Notes: generated from the letters alone by a model not told the origin. Positions 19,575 to 29,960 are shown, counted from the first letter of the stretch. The stretch is 64,000 nucleotides of DNA from Hydrogenophilaceae bacterium (GCA_024709485.1 JANJWO010000033.1:18383-82382); one strand, 5' to 3'. Translations and numbers: made by a program.

Positions 19575-20777
19575 ATGGCCTGGAACGATCCCCAATGGGG
19601 CAAGAAAGACAATGCGGGTCCGCCTGATCTCGACGAGCTCTGGAGGCGCTTCAACCAGCGCCTCTCCGGCATGTTCGGCGGCAAGGGCGGCGAACCCGGC
19701 AAGCCGGGCATGGGCGGCGCGGCGCCGCGCAGCCTGGTCGGCCTGCTGATCGGCCTGGCGTTTCTGGTCTGGCTGGCGACCGGCTTCTATATCGTCGATG
19801 CCGGCAGCCGCGGCGTGGTGCAGCGCTTCGGCCAATACACCGAGACCACCGGTCCGGGGGCGCACTGGCGCATGCCCTGGCCGATCGAATCGAGCCGGGT
19901 GGTGAACGTGGAAAGCGTGCGCACGATCGAGGTCGGCTATCGCGGCAAATCCAAGAACCTGCAGGAATCTTTGATGCTGACCGACGACGAGAACATCGTC
20001 GACCTGCAGTTCGCCGTGCAGTACAACCTCAAGAGCGCCGAGGATTTCGTTTTCATCAACCGTTACGAGGAGGCCGCCGACGGCTACGATGCCGTGCGCC
20101 AGGCGGCCGAAACGGCGATGCGCGAGGTGGTGGGCAAGAACAAGATGGATTTCGTGCTGAACGTGGGCCGCAGCGAGGTCGCGGCGCATGCCAAGGAATT
20201 GATGCAGCAGATTCTCGACCGCTACAAAACCGGGATCAACGTCAGCCAGGTGACCCTGCAGAACGTGCAGGCGCCGGAGCAGGTGCTGGCGGCGTTCGAG
20301 GACGTGCAGAAAGCCAACCAGGATCGCGACCGCCTGAAGAACGAGGCCCAGGCCTACGCCAACGATGTCGTGCCGCGCGCGCGCGGCCAGGCGGCGCGCC
20401 TGCTGGAAGAAGCCGAGGGCTACAAGCAGCAGGTGAGCGCCAACGCCCAGGGTGAGGCCGCGCGCTTCACCCAGGTGCTCGCGGAATACCAGAAGGCGCC
20501 GGCCGTGACGCGCGAACGCCTGTACCTCGACACCATGCAGCAGGTCATGAACAACAGTTCCAAGGTGGTGGTGGATCAGAAGGGCAACGGCAGCCTGCTG
20601 TATCTGCCGCTCGACAAGCTGCAGCAGATCACGGCCCAGCCATATTCCGGCGCGCCGGAGACGCTGAGGCAGCCCGCGGCTGCGCCGCCGTCTTCATCCT
20701 CATCGACAACAGGCGGGCCGGCGGCCCTGGGCGGCGGGCGCGAACTGCTCGGACGTGAACGGGGAGAACGGCCATGA
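19575..20777 (+). CDS. hflK: FtsH-modulating membrane protein HflK
   Basis: A 400-residue SPFH/band-7 protein with a Gly-rich cytoplasmic N terminus, one membrane segment (about 54-76, LVGLLIGLAFLVWLATGFYI), the SPFH domain, a coiled-coil region (about 245-320) and a low-complexity Pro/Ser/Gly C terminus. With HflC it forms the large periplasmic cage around the FtsH protease. The stop overlaps the hflC start by 4 bp. Confidence 0.96.
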   Translation: MAWNDPQWGKKDNAGPPDLDELWRRFNQRLSGMFGGKGGEPGKPGMGGAAPRSLVGLLIGLAFLVWLATGFYIVDAGSRGVVQRFGQYTETTGPGAHWRMPWPIESSRVVNVESVRTIEVGYRGKSKNLQESLMLTDDENIVDLQFAVQYNLKSAEDFVFINRYEEAADGYDAVRQAAETAMREVVGKNKMDFVLNVGRSEVAAHAKELMQQILDRYKTGINVSQVTLQNVQAPEQVLAAFEDVQKANQDRDRLKNEAQAYANDVVPRARGQAARLLEEAEGYKQQVSANAQGEAARFTQVLAEYQKAPAVTRERLYLDTMQQVMNNSSKVVVDQKGNGSLLYLPLDKLQQITAQPYSGAPETLRQPAAAPPSSSSSTTGGPAALGGGRELLGRERGERP

Positions 20778-21652
20778 ACCGCATCGCATCCATCGCAATC
20801 GGCATCCTCATCGGGCTGACGATCCTGAATTCCGTGGCGTTCACCGTCGACCAGCGCCAGACCGCGCTGGTGCGCCAGTTCGGCGAAGTGGTCAGCGTGT
20901 ACAAGGAGCCGGGACTCAAGTTCAAGCTGCCGCTGGTGCAGAACGTGCTGTATTTCGATACCCGCATTCTCACCGCGGACACCAAGCAGGCCGAGAGCTT
21001 CCTCACCGCCGAGAAAAAGAACGTGCTGGTCGACTCCTTCATCAAGTGGCGCGTGATCGACGCCAAGCAGTTCTACGTCGCCGTGGGCGGCGATGAGGAC
21101 CGCGCCGCCACGCGCCTGCGCCAGACCGTGAACGACGGCCTGCGCGCCGAGTTCGGCAAGCGCACCGTGCATGACGTGGTGTCGGGCGAGCGCGACCAGA
21201 TCATGCGCATCATCCAGCAGAAGGCCGACCAGGACGCGCGCAAGATCGGCGTCCAGGTGGTGGACGTGCGCTTGAAGCGCGTCGATCTGTCGGAGGATGT
21301 CAGCCAGTCCGTCTACGGGCGGATGGAGGCCGAGCGTAAGCGCGATGCCAACGAGGCGCGCGCGGCCGGCGCGGCCGAGGCGGAAAAGATCCGCGCCGAT
21401 GCCGACCGCCAGAAGGCGATCATCATCGCCGAAGCCTACCGCGACGCCCAGCGCATCAAGGGCGAAGGCGACGCCAAGGCCAGCGCCATCTACGCCACCG
21501 CCTACAACAAGAATCCCGAGTTCTACGCGTTCTACCGCTCCATGCAGGCCTACCGCGAGAGCTTCGCGAGCAAGAGCGACCTGATGGTGCTCGATCCCAG
21601 TTCGGATTTCTTCAAGTACATGAAGAACCCGCGCGCCGCCGGGGGCAAGTGA
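20774..21652 (+). CDS. hflC: FtsH-modulating membrane protein HflC
   Basis: A 292-residue SPFH protein and partner of HflK, with an N-terminal membrane anchor (about 5-22) and a long charged helix (about 180-250, MEAERKRDANEARAAGAAEAEKIRADADR in part). ATG at 20774 overlaps the hflK end. It is directly followed by the small DUF2065 gene, the standard order. Confidence 0.96.
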   Translation: MNRIASIAIGILIGLTILNSVAFTVDQRQTALVRQFGEVVSVYKEPGLKFKLPLVQNVLYFDTRILTADTKQAESFLTAEKKNVLVDSFIKWRVIDAKQFYVAVGGDEDRAATRLRQTVNDGLRAEFGKRTVHDVVSGERDQIMRIIQQKADQDARKIGVQVVDVRLKRVDLSEDVSQSVYGRMEAERKRDANEARAAGAAEAEKIRADADRQKAIIIAEAYRDAQRIKGEGDAKASAIYATAYNKNPEFYAFYRSMQAYRESFASKSDLMVLDPSSDFFKYMKNPRAAGGK

Positions 21653-21655
21653 GCG

Positions 21656-21844
21656 ATGGGTGCGGGCGAACTGGCGATGGCCTTCGGCCTGATGCTGATT
21701 CTCGAAGGCGTGATGCCTTTCGCGGCGCCGGCGATGTGGCGCGAGGCGTTCCGCCGCGCCGTCGAGCTGCATGACGGGCAGCTGCGCTTCATCGGCGCCG
21801 CCTCCATGCTGGGCGGGCTGGCGCTGATCCTGCTTGCGCGTTGA
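21656..21844 (+). CDS. DUF2065 small inner-membrane protein
   Basis: A 62-residue protein with two predicted membrane helices (about 5-22 and 43-60) and the conserved GLMLILEGVMPF ... LRFIGAASMLGGLALI pattern of DUF2065 (YjeT in E. coli). The function is unknown; its constant place after hflC suggests a link with the HflKC/FtsH complex (inference). The start lies 3 bp after the hflC stop. Confidence 0.9.
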   Translation: MGAGELAMAFGLMLILEGVMPFAAPAMWREAFRRAVELHDGQLRFIGAASMLGGLALILLAR

Positions 21845-21849
21845 TCGTC

Positions 21850-22818
21850 ATGCGTGCCTGGCTGCTCCCCGAAAACATCGAAGACGTGCTGCCGCCCAAG
21901 GCCTGGAGGCTGGAGGGCGTGCGCCGCGCCATGCTCGACCTGTTCCGCAGCCGTGGCTACGAACTGGTGGTGCCGCCGCTCATCGAGTATGTTGATTCGC
22001 TGCTCACCGGCGCCGGCACCGACCTCGATCTCAAGACCTTCAAGCTGGTCGACCAGCTTTCCGGCCGCATGATGGGCGTACGCGCCGACATGACCCCGCA
22101 GGCTGCGCGCATCGACGCGCACCTGCTCGGCCACAATCCGGTCAACCGCCTGTGCTATGCCGGCAGCGTGCTGCACACCGTGCCGGACGGCGTGTATCGC
22201 TCGCGCGAGCCGATGCAGCTCGGCGCCGAGCTGTACGGCGTGGCCGGCGTGGAAGGCGACCTGGAAATCCTCAGCCTGATGCTGGATGCGCTGCAGGCGG
22301 CCGGCCTCGGGAACATTCAGCTCGATGTCGGCCATGTCGGCATCTATCGCGCACTGGTCGAGCAGGCCGGACTTTCGGCCGAACTGGAAGACGCCCTGTT
22401 CAAGGCATTGCAATCCAAGGCCGCCGACGAAGTCGCTGCGCTGTGCGCAGGACTGGATACGGGTATCGGCAAGGCGCTGGTGGCGCTCACCCAGCTTTAT
22501 GGCGGTGCCGAAACCCTGCAGGCGGCGCGGGCGGCCCTGCCGGACGATGCGCGCATCCGCGCCGCGCTGGACACGCTCGCGCATCTGATCGAATCCCTGC
22601 AGGGGCGAGGCATCGAGCTTGCACTGGATTTTGCGGAGCTGCGCGGCTACGGCTATCACAGCGGCGTGGTGTTCGCCGCCTATACCGGCGGCCACAGCCG
22701 CGCCATCGCCCTCGGCGGGCGCTACGACGAGGCCGGCAGGGCCTTCGGCCGCGCGCGTCCCGCCACCGGATTCAGTCTTGACCTGCGCGAGCTGGTGGAA
22801 GCCGCGCCGGGCGAATAA
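21850..22818 (+). CDS. hisZ: ATP phosphoribosyltransferase regulatory subunit HisZ
   Basis: A 322-residue histidyl-tRNA-synthetase-like protein without the C-terminal anticodon domain. It matches HisZ, the regulatory partner of the short-form HisG that catalyses the first step of histidine synthesis. The catalytic-domain remnants are RADMTPQAARID and the C-terminal GGRYDEAGRAFGRARPATGFSLD. ATG 21850 gives MRAWLLPENIEDVLP; a TTG three codons earlier overlaps the previous stop and is the alternative. The hisZ-purA pairing is typical of betaproteobacteria. Confidence 0.93.
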   Translation: MRAWLLPENIEDVLPPKAWRLEGVRRAMLDLFRSRGYELVVPPLIEYVDSLLTGAGTDLDLKTFKLVDQLSGRMMGVRADMTPQAARIDAHLLGHNPVNRLCYAGSVLHTVPDGVYRSREPMQLGAELYGVAGVEGDLEILSLMLDALQAAGLGNIQLDVGHVGIYRALVEQAGLSAELEDALFKALQSKAADEVAALCAGLDTGIGKALVALTQLYGGAETLQAARAALPDDARIRAALDTLAHLIESLQGRGIELALDFAELRGYGYHSGVVFAAYTGGHSRAIALGGRYDEAGRAFGRARPATGFSLDLRELVEAAPGE

Positions 22819-22829
22819 TCAAACCTTAG

Positions 22830-24134
<1,305 letters not shown>

Positions 24135-24150
24135 GCGCGGTTCGCTGAAG

Positions 24151-24189
24151 CCAAGAAAAAGCCGGGCGCAAGCCCGGCTTTTTTCTTGG
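24151..24189 (+). terminator. Rho-independent terminator of purA
   Basis: Stem GCCGGGC (24161-24167), GCAA loop, GCCCGGC (24172-24178), then TTTTTT. The pairing extends outward through CCAAGAAAAA and TTTTTTCTTGG. It starts 16 bp after the purA stop. Confidence 0.92.
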
Positions 24190-24314
24190 CCGCGAGCAGG
24201 CTCGCTTCGGCGTCGGCGGGTGCTGCCGACCCCAGCCGCCCCGCCTTTCCGGGGTATTGTTCCGGATTTGGGGGAGTGCCGCATCGCGGCGTGGCATAAT
24301 GCGGCTGCGGCACG

Positions 24315-24343
24315 AAAAAAAGGCAGCCTAAGCTGCCTTTTTC
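24315..24343 (-). terminator. Terminator of tRNA-Leu
   Basis: AAAGGCAGC and GCTGCCTTT enclose a short TAA-type loop, with runs of A and T on the two flanks. In the minus direction it lies 12 bp past the tRNA and is followed by a U tract. Confidence 0.85.
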
Positions 24344-24354
24344 CACTATATAGA

Positions 24355-24439
<85 letters not shown>

Positions 24440-24452
24440 GCGGAAGCCGCGT

Positions 24453-24480
24453 ATTTTAAGGAAAGCGCATAAATTGTCAA
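24453..24480 (-). promoter_or_regulatory. Strong sigma-70 promoter of tRNA-Leu
   Basis: On the minus strand a perfect -35 TTGACA (24475-24480) is followed after 16 bp by TAAAAT (24453-24458), 13 bp before the mature tRNA 5' end. The -35 includes the A of the rnr start codon on the other strand, so tRNA and rnr expression share this DNA. Confidence 0.8.
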
Positions 24481-26732
24481 TGAAGAAATCTGGTCGCGGA
24501 CGCGGCAAGGCATCAATATTCAAGGGTCTGCGGGCCCAGGACCCTTATCTGGAGCGGGAAATGGCCAAATACGGCCAGCCGCTGCCCTCCCGTGAATTTA
24601 TCATGCAGGTGCTGGAAGAGGAGGGCAGGCCGATGTCTTTCGGCGCCATCGCCGGCCTGCTGAGCATCCGCGAGGACGAACTGCCGCTGTTCCAGCGCCG
24701 CCTGGGCGCCATGGCGCGCGACGGCCAGCTGATGCAGAACCGCCGCGACGAGTGGTGTTTGCCGACAAAACTGGATTTGATCCGCGGCCGCATCGAGGGC
24801 CATCCCGACGGCTTCGGCTTCGTGGTGCCGGACGAGGGCGGCGAGGACGTGTTCCTGTCGCCCAAGGAAATGCATCAGGTGCTGCACGGCGACAAGGTGC
24901 TGGCGCGCATTTCCGGCGTGGACCGCCGCGGCCGCCCGGAGGGCAAGATCGTCGAAGTGCTGGAGCGCGGCCTGTCCAAGGTGGTGGGGCGCTATTACGA
25001 GGAGCACGGCGTCGGCTTCCTGGTCGCGGAAAACCGCCGCATCAACCAGGACATCCTGATTCCGCGCGAATATGCCGCCGATGCCCGCTCGGCGCAGGTG
25101 GTGACGGTGGAGATCGTGTCCTGGCCGACCAAGCATTCCGAGGCGATCGGGCGCGTGGTGGAAGTGCTGGGCGACTTCACGGACCCCGGCATGGAAATCG
25201 AGATCGCGCTCCGGAAGCACGACCTGCCGCACCTTTTCCCGGACGAAGTCGAGGCCCAGTCGAAGAAGCTGCCGAAGAAGGTGCTGAAAAAGGACTGGGA
25301 CGGGCGCGAGGACGTGACCCAGATTCCGCTGGTTACCATCGACAGCGAGACGGCGCGCGATTTCGACGACGCCGTGTACTGCGAGAAGGCCGGGCGCGGC
25401 TGGCGCCTGGTGGTGGCGATCGCCGATGTCTCGCACTACGTCAAAGCCGGCGACGCGCTGGACGGCGAAGCCTACGACCGCGGCAATTCGGTGTACTTTC
25501 CGCGCCGCGTCATCCCCATGCTGCCGGAGGCCCTGTCCAACGGGCTGTGCTCGCTGAACCCGCAGGTCGAGCGCCTGTGCATGGTGTGCGACATGAAGAT
25601 CAACGCGCGCGGCGATCTTGGCGACTACCGCTTCTATCCGGCGGTGATGTATTCGCACGCGCGGCTGACCTATACCCAGGTGTGGAACTGGCTGTCGGGC
25701 GAGGAACAGCCGGACAAGGAACACAAGGCGCTGCTGCCGCATCTGCAGAACCTGCAGCAGTTGTTCCACCTGCTGTTGAAAAACCGCCAGCAGCGCGGCG
25801 CCATCGACTTCGAAAGTGTGGAAACGCGCATGCTGTTCGACGACCAGGGCAAGATCACCCGCATCGAGCCGGTGCATCGCAACGACGCGCACCGGCTGAT
25901 CGAGGAATGCATGCTCGCCGCCAACACCTGCGCCGCCGATTTCCTGATCCAGAACAAGCGCCCGGGGCTGTACCGCGTGCACGAGGGCCCCACCCCGGAG
26001 AAGCTGCAGGCGCTGCGCGGCTTTCTCGGCGAGTTCGGCCTGCAACTGGGCGGCGGCGACGAGCCCCAGGCCAAGGATTACGCCGCGCTCTTGGAAAAGA
26101 TCAAGCCGCGCCCGGACGCGCAGCTTTTGCAGACGGTGATGCTGCGCTCGCTCAAGCAGGCCCTGTACAGCCCGGACAATGCCGGGCACTTCGGCCTCGC
26201 CTACGACCATTACACCCACTTCACCTCGCCGATCCGGCGCTATCCCGATCTGATGGTGCACCGCGCCATCAAGGCGGGGCTCGCCAAGGAGAAGCCGGGC
26301 AAGCTGCCGCTGGCCGAGATCGGCATGCACTGCTCCCTGACCGAGCGCCGCGCCGACGAGGCCACGCGCGACGTCGAGGCCTGGCTCAAGACCTATTACA
26401 TGCGCGATCGCATCGGCAACGTCTATACCGGCACGGTTTCGGCCGCCACCAGCTTCGGCATCTTCGTGGCGCTGGACGAGGTGTTCGTCGAGGGCCTGGT
26501 GCACGTCACCGAGCTGGGCCAGGATTATTTCCACTATGACCAGAGCAAGCACTGGCTGATCGGCGAGCGCATCGGCAAGCGTTTCCGCCTGGGCGACCGG
26601 GTCACGGTCAAAGTCGTGCGCGCCGACATCGAGACCAGCAAGATCGATTTCACCCTGGTCGCGGAGCCCGTGCGTATCGAGCCCGCGGAAACCGAAAAGC
26701 CGGCCAAAAAAAGAAAGTCGAAGGAATCATGA
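24480..26732 (+). CDS. rnr: Exoribonuclease RNase R
   Basis: A 750-residue 3'-5' exonuclease. N-terminal winged helix (about 25-90), cold-shock OB domains (about 90-260), RNB catalytic domain (about 285-615, with TIDSETARDFDDAV and TSPIRRYPDLMVHR), S1 domain (about 655-735) and a Lys-rich tail (KPAKKRKSKES). I start at ATG 24480. The longer open frame runs through the tRNA-Leu gene and is rejected. AAGGA lies about 17 bp upstream, unusually far. The end overlaps rlmB by ATGA. Confidence 0.96.
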   Translation: MKKSGRGRGKASIFKGLRAQDPYLEREMAKYGQPLPSREFIMQVLEEEGRPMSFGAIAGLLSIREDELPLFQRRLGAMARDGQLMQNRRDEWCLPTKLDLIRGRIEGHPDGFGFVVPDEGGEDVFLSPKEMHQVLHGDKVLARISGVDRRGRPEGKIVEVLERGLSKVVGRYYEEHGVGFLVAENRRINQDILIPREYAADARSAQVVTVEIVSWPTKHSEAIGRVVEVLGDFTDPGMEIEIALRKHDLPHLFPDEVEAQSKKLPKKVLKKDWDGREDVTQIPLVTIDSETARDFDDAVYCEKAGRGWRLVVAIADVSHYVKAGDALDGEAYDRGNSVYFPRRVIPMLPEALSNGLCSLNPQVERLCMVCDMKINARGDLGDYRFYPAVMYSHARLTYTQVWNWLSGEEQPDKEHKALLPHLQNLQQLFHLLLKNRQQRGAIDFESVETRMLFDDQGKITRIEPVHRNDAHRLIEECMLAANTCAADFLIQNKRPGLYRVHEGPTPEKLQALRGFLGEFGLQLGGGDEPQAKDYAALLEKIKPRPDAQLLQTVMLRSLKQALYSPDNAGHFGLAYDHYTHFTSPIRRYPDLMVHRAIKAGLAKEKPGKLPLAEIGMHCSLTERRADEATRDVEAWLKTYYMRDRIGNVYTGTVSAATSFGIFVALDEVFVEGLVHVTELGQDYFHYDQSKHWLIGERIGKRFRLGDRVTVKVVRADIETSKIDFTLVAEPVRIEPAETEKPAKKRKSKES

Positions 26733-27466
26733 AAGAGCGCTGGATCTACGGTTTTCACGCCATTCGCGCGCGCCTGCGTGCCGCGCCGGAGTCGGTGAAA
26801 GAGGTCTGGGCCGACGAGGGCCGCCACGACGCGCGCATGAAGGCTCTGCTCGCCCTGATGAGCGGTACCGGCGTCACCGTGCGCATGGCCGACGGCGGCC
26901 GGCTCGACAAAATGGTGGGCGGCGCGCGCCACCAGGGTGTGGTGGCCAAAGTCGAACCGGTCGCCATGGCGCGCACGCTGGATGAGGTGCTGGAGGCTAT
27001 TGAAGGCGCGCCGCTCGTGGTGGTGCTGGACGGCGTCACCGACCCGCACAACCTCGGCGCCGTGCTGCGCTCGGCCGACGCCTTTGGCGCGCATGCGGTG
27101 ATTGCGCCCAAGGACAAGTCGGTGGGGCTCAATGCCACGGTGGAAAAAGTCGCCTGCGGCGCCGCCGAGACCGTGCCCTATCTGATGGTGACCAATCTCG
27201 CGCGCAGCCTCGATGAACTGAAGGAACACCGGGTGTGGACGGTGGCCGCGGATGCGGCGGCGGACAAGAGCATCGCCCAGATCGACGCCAAATCCGGCGT
27301 TGCCTGGGTGCTGGGTGCGGAAGGCGCCGGCCTGCGCCAGCTGACGAAGAGGACCTGCGACGAAACGGCGCGCATTCCCATCGGCGGTTCGGTGGAAAGT
27401 TTGAACGTTTCGGTGTCGGCGGCGATCTGCCTGTACGAGACGGCGCGACAGCGGGGGCAAGAATGA
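26729..27466 (+). CDS. rlmB: 23S rRNA Gm2251 2'-O-methyltransferase RlmB
   Basis: A 245-residue SPOUT-fold methyltransferase. A small N-terminal substrate-binding domain (about 1-75, YGFHAIRARL) precedes the SpoU domain with VVVLDGVTDPHNLGAVLRSADAFG and the knot motif GGSVESLNVSVSAAICLYE. It methylates the 23S peptidyl-transferase P-loop. It is co-translated with rnr, the usual rnr-rlmB pair. Confidence 0.95.
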   Translation: MKERWIYGFHAIRARLRAAPESVKEVWADEGRHDARMKALLALMSGTGVTVRMADGGRLDKMVGGARHQGVVAKVEPVAMARTLDEVLEAIEGAPLVVVLDGVTDPHNLGAVLRSADAFGAHAVIAPKDKSVGLNATVEKVACGAAETVPYLMVTNLARSLDELKEHRVWTVAADAAADKSIAQIDAKSGVAWVLGAEGAGLRQLTKRTCDETARIPIGGSVESLNVSVSAAICLYETARQRGQE

Positions 27467-27483
27467 ATCCGAAAAAACAGCCA

Positions 27484-27589
27484 GCCACAGAGAACACAGA
27501 GTTCACAGAGGAAAACCAAGGCCGCTGTGGCAGTGGTGACCCGCTCTCAGGCAATGCCTTCGTGCATCACGCGTGAGTCTTCTCTGTGT
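27484..27589 (+). repeat. CAGAGG-family element, decayed copy (rlmB-hpt)
   Basis: Three tandem 9-nt modules of the form NNCACAGAG occupy 27484-27510. Only one clear inverted module (CTCTGTGT, 27582-27589) remains on the far side, about 70 bp away. It looks like a degenerate or interrupted member of the same family and ends 20 bp before hpt. Confidence 0.65.
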
Positions 27590-27609
27590 CTAGAAGCGAG
27601 GTTTTAACG

Positions 27610-28155
27610 ATGAACGAATACGATGCGCGCGACATCCTGCTGGCCTCGGAGGAAGTCGCCGATGCCAAAACCGTGCAGGCCAGCCTGGACCGCCTCGGCC
27701 GCGAGATCAGCGACGTCCTGCACGAACGCTTCCCGCTGGTGCTGCCGGTGATGGGCGGCGCCATCGTGTTCGCCGGGCAGCTGCTGCCGCGTCTCACCTT
27801 TCCCATGGAATTCGATTATCTGCATGTCAGCCGCTATCGCGGCAAGACCCAGGGCGGGGCCGTCGAGTGGCGCGTGCTGCCCGGCAAATCCGTCTCCGGG
27901 CGCACCGTGCTGGTCATCGACGACATCCTCGATGAGGGCGAGACGCTTTTTGCGGTCAGGCAGAAGCTCGTGGAAATGGGGGCGGCCCGTGTGCACACCG
28001 CGGTGCTCGCGGACAAGGAAATCCAGCGGGCGAAGCCGATACAGGCCGACTTCGTCGGGCTGAAAGTGCCCAATCGCTTCGTGTTCGGCTGCGGCATGGA
28101 TGCCTACGGCCTGTGGCGCAACCTGCCCGAAATACGGGCGCTGAAAGAAGAATAG
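27610..28155 (+). CDS. hpt: Hypoxanthine-guanine phosphoribosyltransferase
   Basis: A 181-residue type I phosphoribosyltransferase with the PRPP-binding loop VLVIDDILDEGETL and the flexible-loop region DYLHVSRYRG. It converts hypoxanthine or guanine with PRPP to IMP or GMP. ATG 27610 (MNEYDARDILLASEEVADA) is preferred over a GTG eight codons earlier, which lies in the repeat. The next gene makes hypoxanthine-containing product from methylthioinosine, so the pair forms a salvage route. Confidence 0.88.
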   Translation: MNEYDARDILLASEEVADAKTVQASLDRLGREISDVLHERFPLVLPVMGGAIVFAGQLLPRLTFPMEFDYLHVSRYRGKTQGGAVEWRVLPGKSVSGRTVLVIDDILDEGETLFAVRQKLVEMGAARVHTAVLADKEIQRAKPIQADFVGLKVPNRFVFGCGMDAYGLWRNLPEIRALKEE

Positions 28156-28172
28156 AGGAAGGAAGCATCCAA

Positions 28173-28934
28173 ATGTTGGGAATCATCGGCGGCACCGGTC
28201 TGACCAAGCTGGCCAATCTGGAAATCACCCGCCGCCAGGTGGCGCGCACGCCCTACGGCGAGCCGTCCGGCGCGCTCACCGTAGGCCGCATCTGCGGCAC
28301 GGAAGTCGTCTTCCTGGCCCGCCATGGCTATGGCCACACCATTCCGCCGCATGAGGTGAACTATCGCGCCAATCTCTGGGCGCTGAAGGATTTCGGCGTG
28401 GACCGCATCGTGTCGGTGGCGACGGTCGGCGGCATCAAGCCGGAACTGCCGGCCGGCAGCCTCGTGGTGCCGCATCAGCTGATCGACTACACCTGGGGGC
28501 GCCCCCATACCTTCGTGATTTCGGGGGCGAAGCCCGTGACCCATCTGGATTTCACCGAACCCTACTGCAGCGCCATGCGGCAGGACATTCTCCGCGCCGC
28601 CGCGCACAAGCAGATCGGCATCCGCGACGGCGGCGTCTATGCGGTCGCCCAGGGCCCGCGCCTGGAAACCGCCGCCGAAATCGACCGCTTCGAGCGCGAC
28701 GGCTGCGACATGGTCGGTATGACCGGCATGCCGGAGGCCTATCTCGCGCGCGAGCTCGACATCTGCTATGCCGCGATCGGCGTGGTGGTGAACGACGCGG
28801 CGGGGCGCGGCGCGTCCAGGAACGGCATTCGCGAGGAGGACATCATGCGTGTGCTGGACAGCCTCATGAGCCGCGTGCGCATCCTGCTGGAGGAACTGGT
28901 CGTGCTGCAGCAGCCGGACGCCTGCACCGTCTAA
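28173..28934 (+). CDS. S-methyl-5'-thioinosine phosphorylase (MTAP/PNP family)
   Basis: A 253-residue purine-nucleoside phosphorylase-family enzyme. Motifs seen are the phosphate loop [41 protein letters not shown] and [15 protein letters not shown]. It matches the characterised Pseudomonas aeruginosa methylthioinosine phosphorylase closely, including the [11 protein letters not shown] stretch. It splits MTI into hypoxanthine and methylthioribose-1-phosphate, and the adjacent hpt can recapture the hypoxanthine. GAGGAAGGAAG provides a ribosome site. A plain MTA phosphorylase is the alternative. Confidence 0.87.
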   Translation: MLGIIGGTGLTKLANLEITRRQVARTPYGEPSGALTVGRICGTEVVFLARHGYGHTIPPHEVNYRANLWALKDFGVDRIVSVATVGGIKPELPAGSLVVPHQLIDYTWGRPHTFVISGAKPVTHLDFTEPYCSAMRQDILRAAAHKQIGIRDGGVYAVAQGPRLETAAEIDRFERDGCDMVGMTGMPEAYLARELDICYAAIGVVVNDAAGRGASRNGIREEDIMRVLDSLMSRVRILLEELVVLQQPDACTV

Positions 28935-28939
28935 CCGCC

Positions 28940-29473
28940 ATGGCCGTGCGCGAAGTGCTCAGGATGGGCGACCCGCGCCTGCTGCGCGCCGCGCGCCCGG
29001 TTGAGGCGTTCTCCACCCCGGCATTGCACGGGCTGGTGCGCGACCTGACCGACACCATGCGCCATCTCAACGGCGCCGGTCTGGCGGCGCCGCAGATCGG
29101 GGTGGACCTGCAGCTGGTCATTTTCGAGGTGGAAAACAATCCGCGCTACCCGGATGCCGGCAAGGTGCCGTTCACCGTGCTGGCCAATCCGCGCCTGACG
29201 CCGCTGTCCGAGCGGATGGAAGAAGGCTGGGAGGGCTGCCTGTCGGTGCCCGGCCTGCGCGGCCTGGTGCCGCGTTACGTCAGCCTGCGCTATCAGGGCT
29301 TCGACGCCGACGGCAGAGCGATCGAGCGCACGGTGGAGGGTTTCCACGCGCGCGTGGTGCAGCATGAGGTCGATCATCTGCTGGGCATTCTCTACCCCAT
29401 GCGCCTGCGCGATCTCCGCAATTTCGGCTTTACCGAGGTGCTGTTTCCGGGGCCGGACCGCAACGACGGCTGA
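28940..29473 (+). CDS. def: Peptide deformylase
   Basis: A 177-residue metallohydrolase with all three motifs: [18 protein letters not shown] (metal Cys) and QHEVDHLLG (metal His pair and catalytic Glu). It removes the N-formyl group from new proteins. It is not beside fmt as the main def usually is, so it may be a second deformylase (inference). It starts 5 bp after the phosphorylase stop. Confidence 0.93.
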   Translation: MAVREVLRMGDPRLLRAARPVEAFSTPALHGLVRDLTDTMRHLNGAGLAAPQIGVDLQLVIFEVENNPRYPDAGKVPFTVLANPRLTPLSERMEEGWEGCLSVPGLRGLVPRYVSLRYQGFDADGRAIERTVEGFHARVVQHEVDHLLGILYPMRLRDLRNFGFTEVLFPGPDRNDG

Positions 29474-29512
29474 ACCTGCCGTTTTCAAATGACCAGCCGC
29501 CGATGAACGGCC

Positions 29513-29539
29513 TAAAGCCGGCCGGGATTTGGCCGCTAA
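29513..29539 (+). promoter_or_regulatory. Sigma-28 (FliA) flagellar promoter
   Basis: TAAAGCCG (29513-29520), an 11-bp spacer and GCCGCTAA (29532-29539) match the sigma-28 consensus TAAAGTTT-N11-GCCGATAA, with exact spacing and the key TAAA and GCCG-TAA bases. It faces the FlaF-like gene. Confidence 0.7.
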
Positions 29540-29584
29540 CACGCTTGCGCGGCAACTTTGTCTTACTTTTTTAATCGAGCAAGC

Positions 29585-29935
29585 GTGACTCCGGAGAACA
29601 ACCGCCCCCCCTCGATCGACATCAAGCGCCTGACCCATGCCGCGGCCCTGCTGATGGCGGTGAACCAGCGCTGGAATGCGCCCGGTCGCGACAAGCTCCT
29701 GGGCGAGGCGCTCGAAGCCAGCCGCCAGACCTGGAAGGACATCCAGCAGGCCTTGTCGGATGATAGTTCCGGCGTGCCGCTGGCGATACGCAACAACCTG
29801 CTGATCGTGAGCGTGTATGCCGAGGGCAAGCTCGAGGAAATCGAGCAATCTCCGGATCAGGACAGGCTGGCCTCGCTGATCGAACTGACCCGCAGCCTTG
29901 CCATGAGCCTGCGCGAATGGCGTTCGGCGGTATGA
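29585..29935 (+). CDS. FlaF-like flagellar regulator (tentative)
   Basis: A small helical protein of 116 residues from GTG 29585 (125 from TTG 29558). The pattern ALEASRQTWKDIQQALSD followed by VPLAIRNNLLIVSVYAEGK resembles the FlaF family, which couples flagellin synthesis to assembly in alphaproteobacteria. A sigma-28 promoter upstream supports a late flagellar role. The leader contains an 8-bp inverted repeat (ACGCTTGC 29541-29548 with GCAAGCGT 29579-29586) that would trap the GTG, suggesting translational control. No clear Shine-Dalgarno is seen. Family call is moderate. Confidence 0.6.
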   Translation: MTPENNRPPSIDIKRLTHAAALLMAVNQRWNAPGRDKLLGEALEASRQTWKDIQQALSDDSSGVPLAIRNNLLIVSVYAEGKLEEIEQSPDQDRLASLIELTRSLAMSLREWRSAV

Positions 29936-29960
29936 ACAATAAAAATCTAGAGCGGAGAAA

